From contig DASZMJ010000650.1 of NCBI GenBank assembly GCA_035551935.1, forward strand, positions 1-63,892: a stretch of DNA of 63,892 bases, in the 5' to 3' direction. Positions within the stretch are counted from its first letter, which is position 1. The number at the start of each line of letters is the position of its first letter. Below the pieces are notes generated by a model. It was not told the origin of the DNA and did not search any database. It worked only from the letters and a program-made list of their open reading frames with translations. Source of the stretch: DASZMJ01 sp035551935 (GTDB lineage: Bacteria; Planctomycetota; Planctomycetia; Isosphaerales; Isosphaeraceae). The position numbers and the translations under genes were made by a program. Shown here in pieces: positions 42,185 to 51,985 of this stretch.

Positions 42185-43672
42185 CTAACCGCCGGGCGAT
42201 CGCTGGGCGGCGGCGAAGGGGCCGCGGAGGCGCTGGCCGGCGTTGGGCCCTTCGGGGGGCTGGTTGACGAGGACGTAGGGGATGACCGACAGGCCGACGA
42301 ACAGCGGGGTATCGCGGGGGTTGCCGTGGACAAGCTCGACGCGGACCGGCAGGCGCTGGACGATCTTGACGAAGTTGCCCGTGGCGTTCTGCGCCGGCAG
42401 GAGCGCCAGCGACGCGCCGGTGCCGGGGCTGAAGCCGGTGACGCGGCCCTTGAAGACGCGGCCGGGATAAGCATCCACATAAATGTCGACGGGGTGGCCG
42501 ATCCGGATCGGGTCGAGCTGGGTCTCCTTGAAGTTGCAGTCGATCCAGACCTCGTCGGCCGACCGGATCGCCATCAGGCGCTGGCCCTGGGTGACGCGGT
42601 TGCCCGGGTTGACGTTGCGGTTGGAGACGTAGCCGTCGATGTCGACGCGGATCTCGCAATAGCTGAGGTTCAGCCTGGCGAGGTCGAGGTCCTTCTCGGC
42701 CTTCTCGACGTTCGCCCTGGCCGCGGCCACGGCCGGCGCGTTGGCCGCGGTCCGCTCGATGAGGGCGTCGAGGTCGCCGTCGGGCGCCAGGGCGTGGATG
42801 CGCTTGATGTAGGCGTCGGGCGTCTCGGAGTAGCTCGGCAAGGGGAGGCCGAGGTCGGCGAGGTTCTGGGCGAACGTCGCCAGGGCGCTGACGACCGTGG
42901 AATGGCGCTGGTCGAGGTCGGGCGGCAGGTCGTCGAGCGGCTTGCCCGGGGGGGGCTCCTCGGGGACTTCCAGCGCCGCGCGGAGGCTGTGGATCTGCTC
43001 GAGGGCCTGGACGGCGGCGGCCTGGGCCTGGTCGTACTGCGTCTGCCGGATGTCGGCCTCCTCGCGGGTCGCCGAGTTGGTGCCGGCGAGCCGGAGGTAC
43101 CGCGCCGCCTCGAGCCGGGCCAGCGTCTCGGCCGCCCGCTTCTCGCGCAAGGACGCGATCGCGGCGCGGAGCGAGGCGATCCGGTTGCGGACGTCGGTCA
43201 TCGCCGAGACGAGCTTGAAGTGGTTCGACTTGGCCGTCGCCGCGGCCGCATGCGCCTTGGCCAGTTGCACGGCCTCGTTCTTCTTCGCGATGTCGAGCGC
43301 CGCCCGCGCCTGGGCGACGTTGACCCGCCAGACGTCCTCGTCGAGCACGACCAGCAGGTCCCCTTTCTTGACCGCGTCATTGTCGTCGACCAGGACCCTC
43401 GTCACCGTCTCGGTGATCCGCGGCGCCACGAACGTCACGTGGCCGTTGACGAAGGCGTCGTCGGTCGAGACCGTCGTCAAGGCCCGCCGGGCGACCGGAT
43501 AGGCGAAATAGGCGGCGACGATGATCGCAAGAATGATCGCATGAATACACGCCCAGTACCAGACACGTCGCCGGAGGTCGCCCGGGGCGGGCTTCGGCGG
43601 GGGCTTCGGCGGCGCGGGGGACTCGTCCGGCGGTGGGGGAGTGGCCGCGTGGGTGTTGGCGTCGACGCTCAT
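42185..43672 (-). CDS. HlyD/EmrA-type membrane fusion protein
   Basis: A 495-residue adaptor. After a Pro-rich cytoplasmic tail comes one membrane segment (ACIHAIILAIIVAAYFAYPV), then VSTDDAFVNGHVTFVAPRI, the lipoyl half-motif typical of EmrA, a long helical hairpin (about 110-340) rich in Ala, Lys and Glu, the second lipoyl half LSYCEIRVDIDGYVSNRNVNP, and the beta-barrel region VDIYVDAYPGRVFKGRVTGF. The GTG-free start ATG 43672 has GGAGGAG ahead. It should partner the EmrB-type pump, yet the two genes face each other with only four bases between their stops, so they need separate promoters. Confidence 0.94.
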   Translation of the reverse strand: MSVDANTHAATPPPPDESPAPPKPPPKPAPGDLRRRVWYWACIHAIILAIIVAAYFAYPVARRALTTVSTDDAFVNGHVTFVAPRITETVTRVLVDDNDAVKKGDLLVVLDEDVWRVNVAQARAALDIAKKNEAVQLAKAHAAAATAKSNHFKLVSAMTDVRNRIASLRAAIASLREKRAAETLARLEAARYLRLAGTNSATREEADIRQTQYDQAQAAAVQALEQIHSLRAALEVPEEPPPGKPLDDLPPDLDQRHSTVVSALATFAQNLADLGLPLPSYSETPDAYIKRIHALAPDGDLDALIERTAANAPAVAAARANVEKAEKDLDLARLNLSYCEIRVDIDGYVSNRNVNPGNRVTQGQRLMAIRSADEVWIDCNFKETQLDPIRIGHPVDIYVDAYPGRVFKGRVTGFSPGTGASLALLPAQNATGNFVKIVQRLPVRVELVHGNPRDTPLFVGLSVIPYVLVNQPPEGPNAGQRLRGPFAAAQRSPGG

Positions 43673-43906
43673 GGCCTCGCTCCTCCTCCCGGTCCTCGGC
43701 GCCAGCACGACCGTCGACGGCCCGCACTCCCCGATGCCCGTCGCGTCCCCGCCGGGCCGGGACGCATCGCCGGATTATCGTCTTTCCATGACACCCCGAC
43801 AACCCTCGCCCCCGGCGGCGTGGGTCTTGTCGCGTCGCCCGTCGAGTCGTAGGCTGGTACGATCCGCCGGAGAGCGGCACAACCTTGGCAAGCTGGGGCG
43901 AGCACG

Positions 43907-46321
43907 ATGGCGACGACGGCGAGGGGATGGAGTCGGGTCCTGCCGGGCCTGCTGGTCGCGGGGACGTTGGCGACGGCGGCGACCGCCGCGCGGGCGGACG
44001 ACCCGCCGCGGCTGGCGGAATACTTCGGGTTCCTGCCGCTGGAGATCTACAAGCTCGACCCGAGGATCAACAACGTCTCGCTCCGCGACCTCGACGGCGA
44101 CAAGGTCGCCGACGTGGTCGTCGCCAACAACGGCCGGTCGCGGATCGAGCTGCTCCTGAGCGGCAAGGCCGGGGCCGACGAGTCCGAGTCGCCCAAGGGG
44201 GAGACCAACCACGTCCCCAGCGACCGCCGGATGCGGCTCAAGAGCCTGCCGGTCAACAAGGAGCTGGTCAGCGTCCAGGTCGGCGACTTCAACGGCGACG
44301 GCAAGGTGGACCTGGCCTACTACGGCACCCCCGCCGAGCTGACCGTCCTGTACAACCGGGGCAACGCCCGGTTCGGCGACGCCCGGCGGATCAGCGTCGG
44401 CCCGGCGATCGAGGGGACCGGCGCGTTGACCGTCGGCGACCTGAACCACGACGGCCGCGACGACCTGGCGCTGGTCAGCGACGACGAGGTCGTCCTCATC
44501 TTCCAGGGCAAGGACGGCAAGCTCGGCGAGCCCGAGCGCCAGCCCCACACCGCCGGCAAGCCCTGGGCGGTCAAGGCGGTCGACCTCGACGGCGACGGCG
44601 GCGACGACCTGGTCATCGTCGAGAACGGCGAGGCGCCGATCCGCGTCCGGTTCTCGGCCGAGGGCGGCCGGCTCGGCCCCGAGCAGCGGTTCACGATCGA
44701 GACGCCCCGCGCCTACGCCTTCGGCGACCTCGACGGCAAGAAGGGGCAGGAGCTGCTGACCATCGAGATGCAGTCGGGTCGCGTCCGCGCGTTCACCCTC
44801 GACGAGGGGGGCAACGACGAGGAAGACCACCGCGGCCGGTTGATCTTCTACCCGCTCCCCCACGGCACCAACCGCGGCCGGAGCCTTGCGCTGGGCGACC
44901 TCGACGGCGACGGCAAGGCCGACGTCGTCGTCTCCGACCCGGCCAACGCCCAGACGATCGTCTACGTCCAGGGCCACTCCAAGGGCGCGGGGCTCGTCAC
45001 CGGCCAGAGCTTCCCCGGCCTCGTCGGCGGCCGGTCGATCAAGGCCGCGGACCTCGACGGCGACGGCAAGGCCGAGGTCCTCGTCCTCTCCGAGCAGGAG
45101 AAGCAGGTCGGCCGCAGCACCTTCGCCGACGGCCGCCTGTCGTTCCCCGAGCCCTTGCCGATCAGCGGCGAGCCGGTGGCGCTGGAGGTCGCCGACCTCG
45201 ACGGCGACAAGACGCCCGAGGTCCTGTACGTCGTCCGCGTCAAGGCGACGAAGGAAGGCGAGTCGGAGGGCTTCGCGCTGAAGGCCCTGCGGCGCGAGAA
45301 GGCCGGGACGATGGTCCCGTTCCGCTGGGGCGAGGACGACGACGTCGAGATCCGCAACCTCAACGGCGCCCCGCCGGCGATCATGGCGCTGGACGCCAAC
45401 CGCGACGGCCTGACCGACGTGCTCGTCTTCAACTCCTACGGCTCGCCCGTGCTGCTGCTGGGCCGGCCCGGCGGCGAGCCCCCCGCGCCGGCCGGCGGCG
45501 GCCTCGGCCCGCTCATCGGCGCCACCCCGGCCGGCGTCACCCGCGCCGAGCTCGACGGCCCGGCCCTGCTCGTCGCCCAGAACACCTTCGCCCGCAACAT
45601 CGCGCTGGAGAAGACCGGCCAGTGGCAGGTGAAGGACCAGTACCTCGCCGGTCGCACCTCGGCGCAGGTCCTCGGCGCCGCGGCCCTGGACGTCGACGGC
45701 GACGGCACCAAGGAGGTCGTCCTCCTCGACCGCAACTCGAAGTCGCTGCTGTTCCTCGACCGCAAGAACGGCGTCTATCGCCCCTCGGGCACGCTGGCGA
45801 TCGGGCCGATCGAGTTCCAGGGCATGCACGTCGCCGACCTCGACGGCGACGGCCGCGACGACCTCCTCATCGCCGGCACCGACCGCTTCGGCGTCGTCCT
45901 GACCGGCCGCCGCGGCCAGCGGCTCAAGCCGTTGGCCAGCTACGAGACGACCCGCGAGGACGCCCGCCTCGGCGACCTCGTCGCCGGCGACCTGAACGGC
46001 GACGGCCGCATGGACATCGCCCTGAGCGACGTCGCCGAGCACTCGATCGAGCTGGTCAGCTTCGCCCCCGACCGCGCCGAGCTCGACCGCGGCCTGACCT
46101 TCAAGATTTACGATTCGAAGTCCTTCCGCGACTTCCGCGACACCATCGAGCCCCGCGACATGGCCGTCGCCGACGTCGACGGCGACGGCCGCTCCGACCT
46201 CGTCCTCATCGTCCACGACCGCGTCCTCATCTACCGCCAGGACCCCGGCCCCGACGCCAAGGATAAGGACAAGGACAAAACGAAGGACAAGGACGGCAAG
46301 GGGATCGCGAAGTCGCCGTGA
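43907..46321 (+). CDS. secreted FG-GAP/VCBS-repeat protein
   Basis: An 804-residue exported protein. A signal peptide (LPGLLVAGTLATAATAARA) is followed by about 13 Ca-binding-type loops such as DLDGDKVADV, DFNGDGKVDL, DLNHDGRDDL, DLDGDGKAEV and DVDGDGRSDL, spread through the whole length, giving one or two seven-bladed propellers of integrin-alpha type. The C-terminus ends in a highly charged tail of alternating Asp and Lys (DAKDKDKDKTKDKDGKG). There is no catalytic domain. Probably a calcium-stabilised binding protein on the cell surface. The small YggL-like gene starts 19 bases after its stop. Confidence 0.92.
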   Translation: MATTARGWSRVLPGLLVAGTLATAATAARADDPPRLAEYFGFLPLEIYKLDPRINNVSLRDLDGDKVADVVVANNGRSRIELLLSGKAGADESESPKGETNHVPSDRRMRLKSLPVNKELVSVQVGDFNGDGKVDLAYYGTPAELTVLYNRGNARFGDARRISVGPAIEGTGALTVGDLNHDGRDDLALVSDDEVVLIFQGKDGKLGEPERQPHTAGKPWAVKAVDLDGDGGDDLVIVENGEAPIRVRFSAEGGRLGPEQRFTIETPRAYAFGDLDGKKGQELLTIEMQSGRVRAFTLDEGGNDEEDHRGRLIFYPLPHGTNRGRSLALGDLDGDGKADVVVSDPANAQTIVYVQGHSKGAGLVTGQSFPGLVGGRSIKAADLDGDGKAEVLVLSEQEKQVGRSTFADGRLSFPEPLPISGEPVALEVADLDGDKTPEVLYVVRVKATKEGESEGFALKALRREKAGTMVPFRWGEDDDVEIRNLNGAPPAIMALDANRDGLTDVLVFNSYGSPVLLLGRPGGEPPAPAGGGLGPLIGATPAGVTRAELDGPALLVAQNTFARNIALEKTGQWQVKDQYLAGRTSAQVLGAAALDVDGDGTKEVVLLDRNSKSLLFLDRKNGVYRPSGTLAIGPIEFQGMHVADLDGDGRDDLLIAGTDRFGVVLTGRRGQRLKPLASYETTREDARLGDLVAGDLNGDGRMDIALSDVAEHSIELVSFAPDRAELDRGLTFKIYDSKSFRDFRDTIEPRDMAVADVDGDGRSDLVLIVHDRVLIYRQDPGPDAKDKDKDKTKDKDGKGIAKSP

Positions 46322-46340
46322 GGCCGCGGAGGCCCGTCCC

Positions 46341-46721
46341 TTGGGCGAGTTGCTGTTCCTCTACGACTTCGAGTTCGTCCCAGACGAGAATCCGCCCGGC
46401 ACGAAGGAACAGTTCGAGGAGGGCCTGCGTCGGTTCTTCGAGTCTCGCGACCTGGACTACGGGATGAGCGCGCTCGGCGGGATGGTCTCCACCCGCGGGG
46501 ATGTCCGCGGGAGGAGCTGTCCCGTCACCGAGGAAGACCGCCGGGCGCTGGCCCAATGGGTTCGGTGTCGGCGGGTGCGATGCACCGCCAGGCTCGGCGC
46601 GTTGGAGGAAGACCACGCCGACCTCGAGCTGTTCCGCGAGGTGACCGAGTGGGTCTTCGCGATCGACAACCGATCAGAAAGTGGCCGGCCTGACGCGGCG
46701 GAAAACGAACGTCGGACTTGA
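46341..46721 (+). CDS. small protein, weakly YggL/DUF469-like
   Basis: A 126-residue acidic cytoplasmic protein. The TTG at 46341 is taken as start because GGAGG (46328-46332) lies eight bases ahead; no ATG gives full length. The pattern GMSALGGMVSTRG, CPVTEEDRRALAQWV, RLGALEEDHADLE resembles YggL/DUF469 proteins (a glycine-rich strand, then a helix with TEEDR..W, then a short strand and acidic helix), but it is too weak to transfer function. It follows the FG-GAP gene closely and may share its transcript. The last 20 residues may be poorly conserved tail. Confidence 0.6.
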   Translation: MGELLFLYDFEFVPDENPPGTKEQFEEGLRRFFESRDLDYGMSALGGMVSTRGDVRGRSCPVTEEDRRALAQWVRCRRVRCTARLGALEEDHADLELFREVTEWVFAIDNRSESGRPDAAENERRT

Positions 46722-46858
46722 GATCGGGTGCGATCCGCTCGAGGACATGAGACCTGAGCTCGCGCCGTCGGGCGGAGGGTCACACTCCGGCCGCGACGGG
46801 TCTGTCGTGCGGACCCGACCCGTCGCAACCACCCCGGGCGTTTCCGTTCCGGAGCCCA

Positions 46859-48235
46859 TCAATCGGCCCGCGCCGGCAGGACTTGGGCGGGAACGGCCAG
46901 AGAGCGGAGGAAGGTCTGGATGAGCTGCCGGCCCTTCGGCGGCAGCTTGAAGTAGCGGACGGCTGACGCAGTCGCCTCGCCGCCGTGCTGGGCGACGGCC
47001 TCGTCGAGCGTCCTGGCGCGGCCGTCGTGGAGGTACGGGCCGGAGTCGCGGAAGCCCCAGAGCGGCGGCGTCCGCCATTCCTGCGCCAGTGCCAGGCCGG
47101 GCGAGTCGGGGCCGGCGATCGAATAGTAACTACCCGCGTCGGAGAGCTCGCGGCCCATGTCGTGCAGGAGCAGGTCGCTGTAGACCCCCTCGACGGGCCC
47201 CAACTTCGGCAGGTGGCAGGCCACGCAGCCGGCGGTGGCGAACGCGTCGCGGCCGGCCTCGAGGATGGCGTCCGTGTCCCCCACCGTCGGCGCAGGTTCC
47301 GGGCCGCGGAGGCCGCGGACGAAGGCCACCAGTCGCTCGCACTCATCCGCCGTCAGGTCGAACCCCTTGGCCTGCGCTTCGGGGTTGAGCGGGTGGATCG
47401 CCTGGTGGTGGTCGGGGACCTCCAGGCCCAGCTCGTTGGCGCAGGCGGTGAAGACGAATTCGCGTAGGTCGGGAATCTGCGCCTTCCAGCCGAAGCGGCC
47501 GATCCGCCCGCCCTTCAAGCGGCTGACGCGCCCGTGGACTTCGGGGAAGTCATCCTGCCGCTTCGCCCCCGCCTCGATGGCCGCGTCGGGGATCGCGTCG
47601 ATTAGGCCCGTGCCGAAAAGCGGCGGCGGGTTGCGCCGCGACAGGAGGAGCCGCGTCCCACCGAAGCGGACGCCCCGGTCGAGCAGCCTCGCCAGTGGGC
47701 CCATCCGAACGTTGATCCGTGCGATCTCGTCCTCGGCGCGATCGGTCTCGCGATCGTTGAAGATCGTCGGCAGGAGACGGGCGCGCTCGCGGGGCGGGTG
47801 GCCGAGGAGCGTCCACCGCCAGGTGTCGTACTCGCGATCGGTGCCGAATTGGTGGAGGACGACGCTCCGCGATCCTCGGAAACCGCGGTGGACTCTCGCC
47901 AGGTTCACCAAGTCGATTGCGTCCGCCTCGGCCGGCGCCGTCAGGAGCTCGACGTTCTTGGTCGCCGGGCCACCGCCGCCGGGCCCGCCGAGGTTGTGGC
48001 AGGCGACGCACGAGGTGTCGTTGTAGACCGGGCCCAGGCCGTCGCCGTCGTGGGCGCGCGGGTCGTCGGCGATCCACTCGCGGAGGAAGAGCTCCCGGCC
48101 GACGACGTCGCCCCCGTCGGCGCCCTCCCCGGCCGCCGTCCCCGATCCCGACGCCATCGGGACGATCCAGGCCAAGGTTCCCAACGCCAGCAGTCCGCCC
48201 GCGACCGCGCCGATGCCCGCCCTGTGTTGAGACAT
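46859..48235 (-). CDS. DUF1111-type di-haem oxidoreductase
   Basis: A 458-residue secreted c-type cytochrome. An N-terminal signal/anchor segment (GAVAGGLLALGTLAWIVPMA) precedes two CxxCH motifs, both CVACH: one in NDTSCVACHNLGG and one in AGCVACHLPKLGPV. Family features include GLGPVYNDTSC, PPPLFGTGLIDAIPD, FGWKAQIPDLREF, ANELGL and LWGFRDSGPYLHDGRARTL. It belongs to the MauG/peroxidase-related di-haem group. It probably passes electrons in the periplasm; the oxidant or reductant is unknown. GGAAGGA precedes the ATG at 48235. It is the last of a minus-strand row of redox and protease-like genes. Confidence 0.93.
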   Translation of the reverse strand: MSQHRAGIGAVAGGLLALGTLAWIVPMASGSGTAAGEGADGGDVVGRELFLREWIADDPRAHDGDGLGPVYNDTSCVACHNLGGPGGGGPATKNVELLTAPAEADAIDLVNLARVHRGFRGSRSVVLHQFGTDREYDTWRWTLLGHPPRERARLLPTIFNDRETDRAEDEIARINVRMGPLARLLDRGVRFGGTRLLLSRRNPPPLFGTGLIDAIPDAAIEAGAKRQDDFPEVHGRVSRLKGGRIGRFGWKAQIPDLREFVFTACANELGLEVPDHHQAIHPLNPEAQAKGFDLTADECERLVAFVRGLRGPEPAPTVGDTDAILEAGRDAFATAGCVACHLPKLGPVEGVYSDLLLHDMGRELSDAGSYYSIAGPDSPGLALAQEWRTPPLWGFRDSGPYLHDGRARTLDEAVAQHGGEATASAVRYFKLPPKGRQLIQTFLRSLAVPAQVLPARAD

Positions 48236-48325
48236 GGCGTCCTTCCCTCGTCGTGATGGGCCGAGAGGATTCGATGGGACTGATTCGACGGTAACAGCGC
48301 CATCGCGGCCCGTCCAGGCCTCGCG

Positions 48326-48607
48326 TCATCGCGAGAGGATGAGAGTTCGCCGATTCCCATCCCGGCCCCCCGAGCAACGGTTGACGACCAGGCGAGGGAC
48401 CATCGTCACCGCCGTCCCGCTCGTCATCCGGGCGAAGTCGGTTGCCGCGTCGGGATCGTAGCCCACGGCCCGCAAGACGCTGGCGCTCAGCGCGGTAGTG
48501 ATGGCGCCTGTGTCGAGGACGAGCAATGCACCGGCCGTGCCGGAGGGCCCGGAGATCTCCGCACCGATGAGGATGAATCCAATCTTCGCACTGAATTGAT
48601 AACTCAT
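48326..48607 (-). pseudogene. retropepsin-like aspartyl protease, probably truncated
   Basis: A 93-residue remnant. LLVLDTGAITTALSASVLRAVGYDP is the single-chain retropepsin motif with the catalytic Asp in DTGA, but the family normally extends to about 120-140 residues through an ILG-type hydrophobic segment. Here the sequence after VPRLVVNR becomes Arg/Ser-rich and stops, so the C-terminal part is missing or frameshifted. The ATG overlaps the stop of the partner gene upstream by four bases. If folded it would need to dimerise. Confidence 0.6.
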
Positions 48608-48849
48608 AAGAGGAACGCCATATCTCCGGGCAGTTCGCCGAGATAACGGAACGCGAAGCGGCCGGGGCGGAGCTCGATCGCCTTGCGGTAGACGGCCTCG
48701 CGATCGGGGCTGTGGAAGAGGACGCGGCCGGCCTGGAGCCGATGGAGGTCGTCCGTCTGCGGGTCGCCGATGAGGACCCAGTCCGGGGCATATCGGGCCT
48801 TGATCTCGTCCAGCGTCAGCATGTCGTTCATATCCAAAATCTCATACAT
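48604..48849 (-). CDS. small partner protein of the retropepsin-like gene
   Basis: An 81-residue protein with APDWVLIGDPQTDDLHRLQ, GRVLFHSPDREAVYRKAI and LRPGRFAFRYLGELPGDMAF. This DWVLIG.../GRV.FHS.D pattern is known to me from small proteins encoded just ahead of aspartyl-protease-like genes in bacteria such as cyanobacteria and planctomycetes; it resembles DUF5678 domains. Its stop overlaps the start of the following gene (ATGA). Function unknown; the fixed pairing raises the possibility of a regulatory or toxin-antitoxin-like couple, which is speculation. Confidence 0.75.
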   Translation of the reverse strand: MYEILDMNDMLTLDEIKARYAPDWVLIGDPQTDDLHRLQAGRVLFHSPDREAVYRKAIELRPGRFAFRYLGELPGDMAFLL

Positions 48850-48866
48850 CCCGAGGTCCTCTCTCC

Positions 48867-51800
48867 TCAGGGTCCTGTCTCACCCGCCGGGAGGGGGACC
48901 TGGCGGGGAGACATGAGGTAGCCGATGAGGTCGCGGACCTGGTCGGGCTGGAGGGGGTCGAGGAGGCCTTCGGGCATGAGAGACAGATCGGAGGGGCGGA
49001 ACTCTTCGATATCAGATCGGGGGACGAGGAGGCGCTCGGTGGGGGTCTGGATCGCGATGGTGGGGCCGTTGCGGTCGCCGACGATGCCGTTGAGGACGCG
49101 GCCGTCGGCCAGGGCGATCGTGGCCATGCGGTACGACGAGGCGACGGTGGCGGACGGGTCGATGACGTTCTCGAGGATGTAGGCCAGGCTCGAGCGCTGG
49201 GCGCCGGTCAGCTCGGGGCCGACCTTGCCGCCCTGGCCGAAGAGGGTGTGGCACGAGGCACAATTGCGGTCGAAGAGGCGGCGGCCGTTGCCGAGGTCGG
49301 CGGCGGCGAGGGCCTTCGCGTCGAGCCGCTCGGTCCAGCCGGCGATCTGCCGGCGCTTCTCGGCGGGGACGGCGCGCGAGACGGCCCAGATCGCGGCCAC
49401 GCGGCGGCGGAGGTCCTCATCCTTGAAATTGAGCATTTGACGGACCTGGAAGGCCGGCACCTGGCCGCGATCGACCTTGCCGGCGACGACCGCGTCGAGC
49501 AACGCGCGGGCATACGTCGGGCGGGAGGTCAGGGTCACGATCGCCTCGGCCTTCGCGGCGGCGGGGAGGCGATCGAAGGCGTCGAGCAGGGCGCGGGGGG
49601 TCTCGGGGTCGTTGAAGGCGGCCAGGCCGCGGGCGGCGTCGGCGGCGAGGTCGCGGTCATGGAGCAGGCCGCGGAGTAGCCGGATCGTCGCCAAGGCCCG
49701 GGCGCCGACGGCGACGCGGAGGGCCTCGCGGCGGGCGTCGACCGGCTCGCCCCCGGCGGCGGCGATGGCGAGGGCCTCGTCGAGCGCCCCGGCGTCGCCG
49801 AAGAGGATCGAGAGCTCGCGCGCCAGCCGCCGTGCCGCCTCATTCGATCCCTTCGCCAGCGCGGCCCTCGTCTCCGACCACGAGGCCGGCGCCGGCACCC
49901 GACGACGCCCCCGGAGGGCGTCGGCCATGCCGTTGAGGAGCTCATCGGTCCGCGCGGCCGACTTGCTCTCGCGGATCGCGCGGGCCAGGGCGTCGGCACC
50001 GGCCGGGGCACGGTCGATGTCGCTGGTGAGGCGGCGGGCGATGAAGCGCGTCAACGAGGGGATGCGGCTCGTTCCGGCCAGGGACAGGGCACGCGCCGGG
50101 TCGGCCGGCACGGCGGGCTCGATGCCGTACCAGAGCATCAAGGGGAAGGCCGGGTCGTCGGCATACTCGCCCCGCGCGGCGAGGCGCTCCGCCAGGGGCC
50201 AGCGGTCGGCCGGCGCGAGCCGCTGGAGGGCTGAGGCGAGGTAGAGAAGGACGAGGCCCGAGGGGTCGTCGGGGGCCTTCGCCGTGAAGGCGCGGACGCT
50301 CGCGGCCGAGGTGGTCGGGCCGTCGACGAGGAGCCGGATCGCCCAGACGCGCACGTGCTCGTCGGGCTCGTCGAGCAGCTTGAGCAGGCGGGCCTCGTCG
50401 GTGCCGCCGGTGACGTAGAGACCCCAGAGGACCCGAAGCTTGCGGACGGGGTCGGACTCCGAGTCGAGCGCCGACTTCAACGCATCGTGGACCGCCCCCA
50501 TCCCCTTGCCGTCCGTCGCACGGCCTTGCAAGGCCACCCGCGCCTTGCGGGACTGCCACTCGGGGCCGTGGATGGTCAAGTCAACGAGCTTCGCATCGTC
50601 CAGGGCCGCGACGTCGGCGACGGCCGGGCGAGGGGGTTGGCCATACGTGATCTTGTAGATCCGTCCCGACGAGCGGTGGACGCCGTCGGCCTCGTGGCAC
50701 TCGCCGATGTCGCTCCAGTCGGCGATATAGACGCCGCCGTCGGCGCCGTAGAGCAACTCGACGGCGCGGAACCAGGGGTCGGAGGTCTTCAACAGGTCGG
50801 GCGCGTGCCGGGCGACGTAGCCGGCCCCTTTGCGTTCGAGGACGTCGCGATTGAGGCGGCGGCCGTGGAGGTTGATGGTGTAGGCCGAGCCGCGGTACTC
50901 GGCGGGCCAGTTGTCGCCGAGGTAGATCATGAAGCCCGAGTGGGCGTGGCCGCCGCCGGCCTTGTCGGTCGTCGGTGTGACGCCGAGGTGGCGGATGTCG
51001 GACCACGTCTCGGCGGTGTCCCAGTGGACGTGGTCGGCCGTCTGGGGCATCAGGGCATAGAGGTGCGGGTTGAAGTCCTCGCCGAACATCCGTTGATAAT
51101 GGGCGCCGGGGAGGGCCTGCCAGAGGTGGCCGATGACGGTGTTGATGAAGAACGGCTCACCGCGCTCGGTCCAGTCCATGCCCCAGGGGTTCGTGGTGCC
51201 GCGGCAGACGACCTCGAAGACCTTCCGCGTGGGGTGGTATCGCCAGATCGAGCAGTTGAGCCGCTCGCGCTTCTCGGGCGGCGTCCCGGGCGGGCCGACG
51301 AGCGACGACGACGTGATGCCGTGCCGGCCGTAGAGCCAGCCGTCGGGCCCCCAGCGCAGGCCGTTGGCGATGTTGTGGCGGATGCGGTCGGCGTCGAAGC
51401 CGTCGAGGACGACCTCGGGCGGGCCGTCCATGCGGTCGTCGCCGTCGCGGTCGGGCAGGAACAGGAGCTGCGGCGGGCAGAGGGCCCAGACGCCGCCGGG
51501 GCCGGGCTCGGCGCTCGTCAATCGCCTGGCGTCGTCCCAGAAGACCTTGCGGCGGTCGGCGCGGCCGTCGTGGTCGTCGTCCTCGAGGATGACGATCCGG
51601 TCGCGCTGGGTGAGGTCGAAGTTGACGGCCTGCTCGGCGTACGTGTCGTTCTCGGCGACCCAGAGCCGCCCCTTCGCGTCGGTCGCGATGCCGATCGGTT
51701 GTCGCACGACCGGCTCGCCGGCGAAGAGCGTCGCGCGGAACCCTTCGGGCAGCTCGAAGCTCGCCGCGGCCTTCTCGGCCGCCGTCAAGGGCACGGTCTC

Positions 51801-51899
51801 CTTCTGCGTGTCCTTCGCCGCCGGCGGCCCATCGGCCCGCAACGATCCATTCCCAGCGAGATACATCACGATCGACAGCCAGAACGCGTTGCGGGGCAT
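48867..51899 (-). CDS. PVC-type haem-binding CxxCH dehydrogenase-like protein
   Basis: A 1010-residue exported protein. A signal segment (FWLSIVMYLAGNGSLRADG) precedes a propeller domain with the phrases PEGFRATLFAGEPVVRQPIG, WVAENDTYAEQ, DRIVILEDDDHDGRAD, NGLRWGPDGWLYGRHG and GGVYIADWSDIGECHE (the planctomycete membrane-bound dehydrogenase domain). A HEAT-like helical region of about 400 residues follows, then the C-terminal haem domain with CASCH (about residue 881) in NCASCHTLFGQGGKVGPELT. This is the standard PVC-type architecture. The ATG at 51899 is preferred over an upstream in-frame start lying in the terminator hairpin of the sigma factor gene. Confidence 0.94.
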   Translation of the reverse strand: MPRNAFWLSIVMYLAGNGSLRADGPPAAKDTQKETVPLTAAEKAAASFELPEGFRATLFAGEPVVRQPIGIATDAKGRLWVAENDTYAEQAVNFDLTQRDRIVILEDDDHDGRADRRKVFWDDARRLTSAEPGPGGVWALCPPQLLFLPDRDGDDRMDGPPEVVLDGFDADRIRHNIANGLRWGPDGWLYGRHGITSSSLVGPPGTPPEKRERLNCSIWRYHPTRKVFEVVCRGTTNPWGMDWTERGEPFFINTVIGHLWQALPGAHYQRMFGEDFNPHLYALMPQTADHVHWDTAETWSDIRHLGVTPTTDKAGGGHAHSGFMIYLGDNWPAEYRGSAYTINLHGRRLNRDVLERKGAGYVARHAPDLLKTSDPWFRAVELLYGADGGVYIADWSDIGECHEADGVHRSSGRIYKITYGQPPRPAVADVAALDDAKLVDLTIHGPEWQSRKARVALQGRATDGKGMGAVHDALKSALDSESDPVRKLRVLWGLYVTGGTDEARLLKLLDEPDEHVRVWAIRLLVDGPTTSAASVRAFTAKAPDDPSGLVLLYLASALQRLAPADRWPLAERLAARGEYADDPAFPLMLWYGIEPAVPADPARALSLAGTSRIPSLTRFIARRLTSDIDRAPAGADALARAIRESKSAARTDELLNGMADALRGRRRVPAPASWSETRAALAKGSNEAARRLARELSILFGDAGALDEALAIAAAGGEPVDARREALRVAVGARALATIRLLRGLLHDRDLAADAARGLAAFNDPETPRALLDAFDRLPAAAKAEAIVTLTSRPTYARALLDAVVAGKVDRGQVPAFQVRQMLNFKDEDLRRRVAAIWAVSRAVPAEKRRQIAGWTERLDAKALAAADLGNGRRLFDRNCASCHTLFGQGGKVGPELTGAQRSSLAYILENVIDPSATVASSYRMATIALADGRVLNGIVGDRNGPTIAIQTPTERLLVPRSDIEEFRPSDLSLMPEGLLDPLQPDQVRDLIGYLMSPRQVPLPAGETGP

Positions 51900-51985
51900 C
51901 GCACGGACCTCGAACGGCGGGACGAACACCGCCCCGGCACGTTCGGGGGCGGCGGGTCGATTGTAACCGACCGCCCCGGGGCCTT

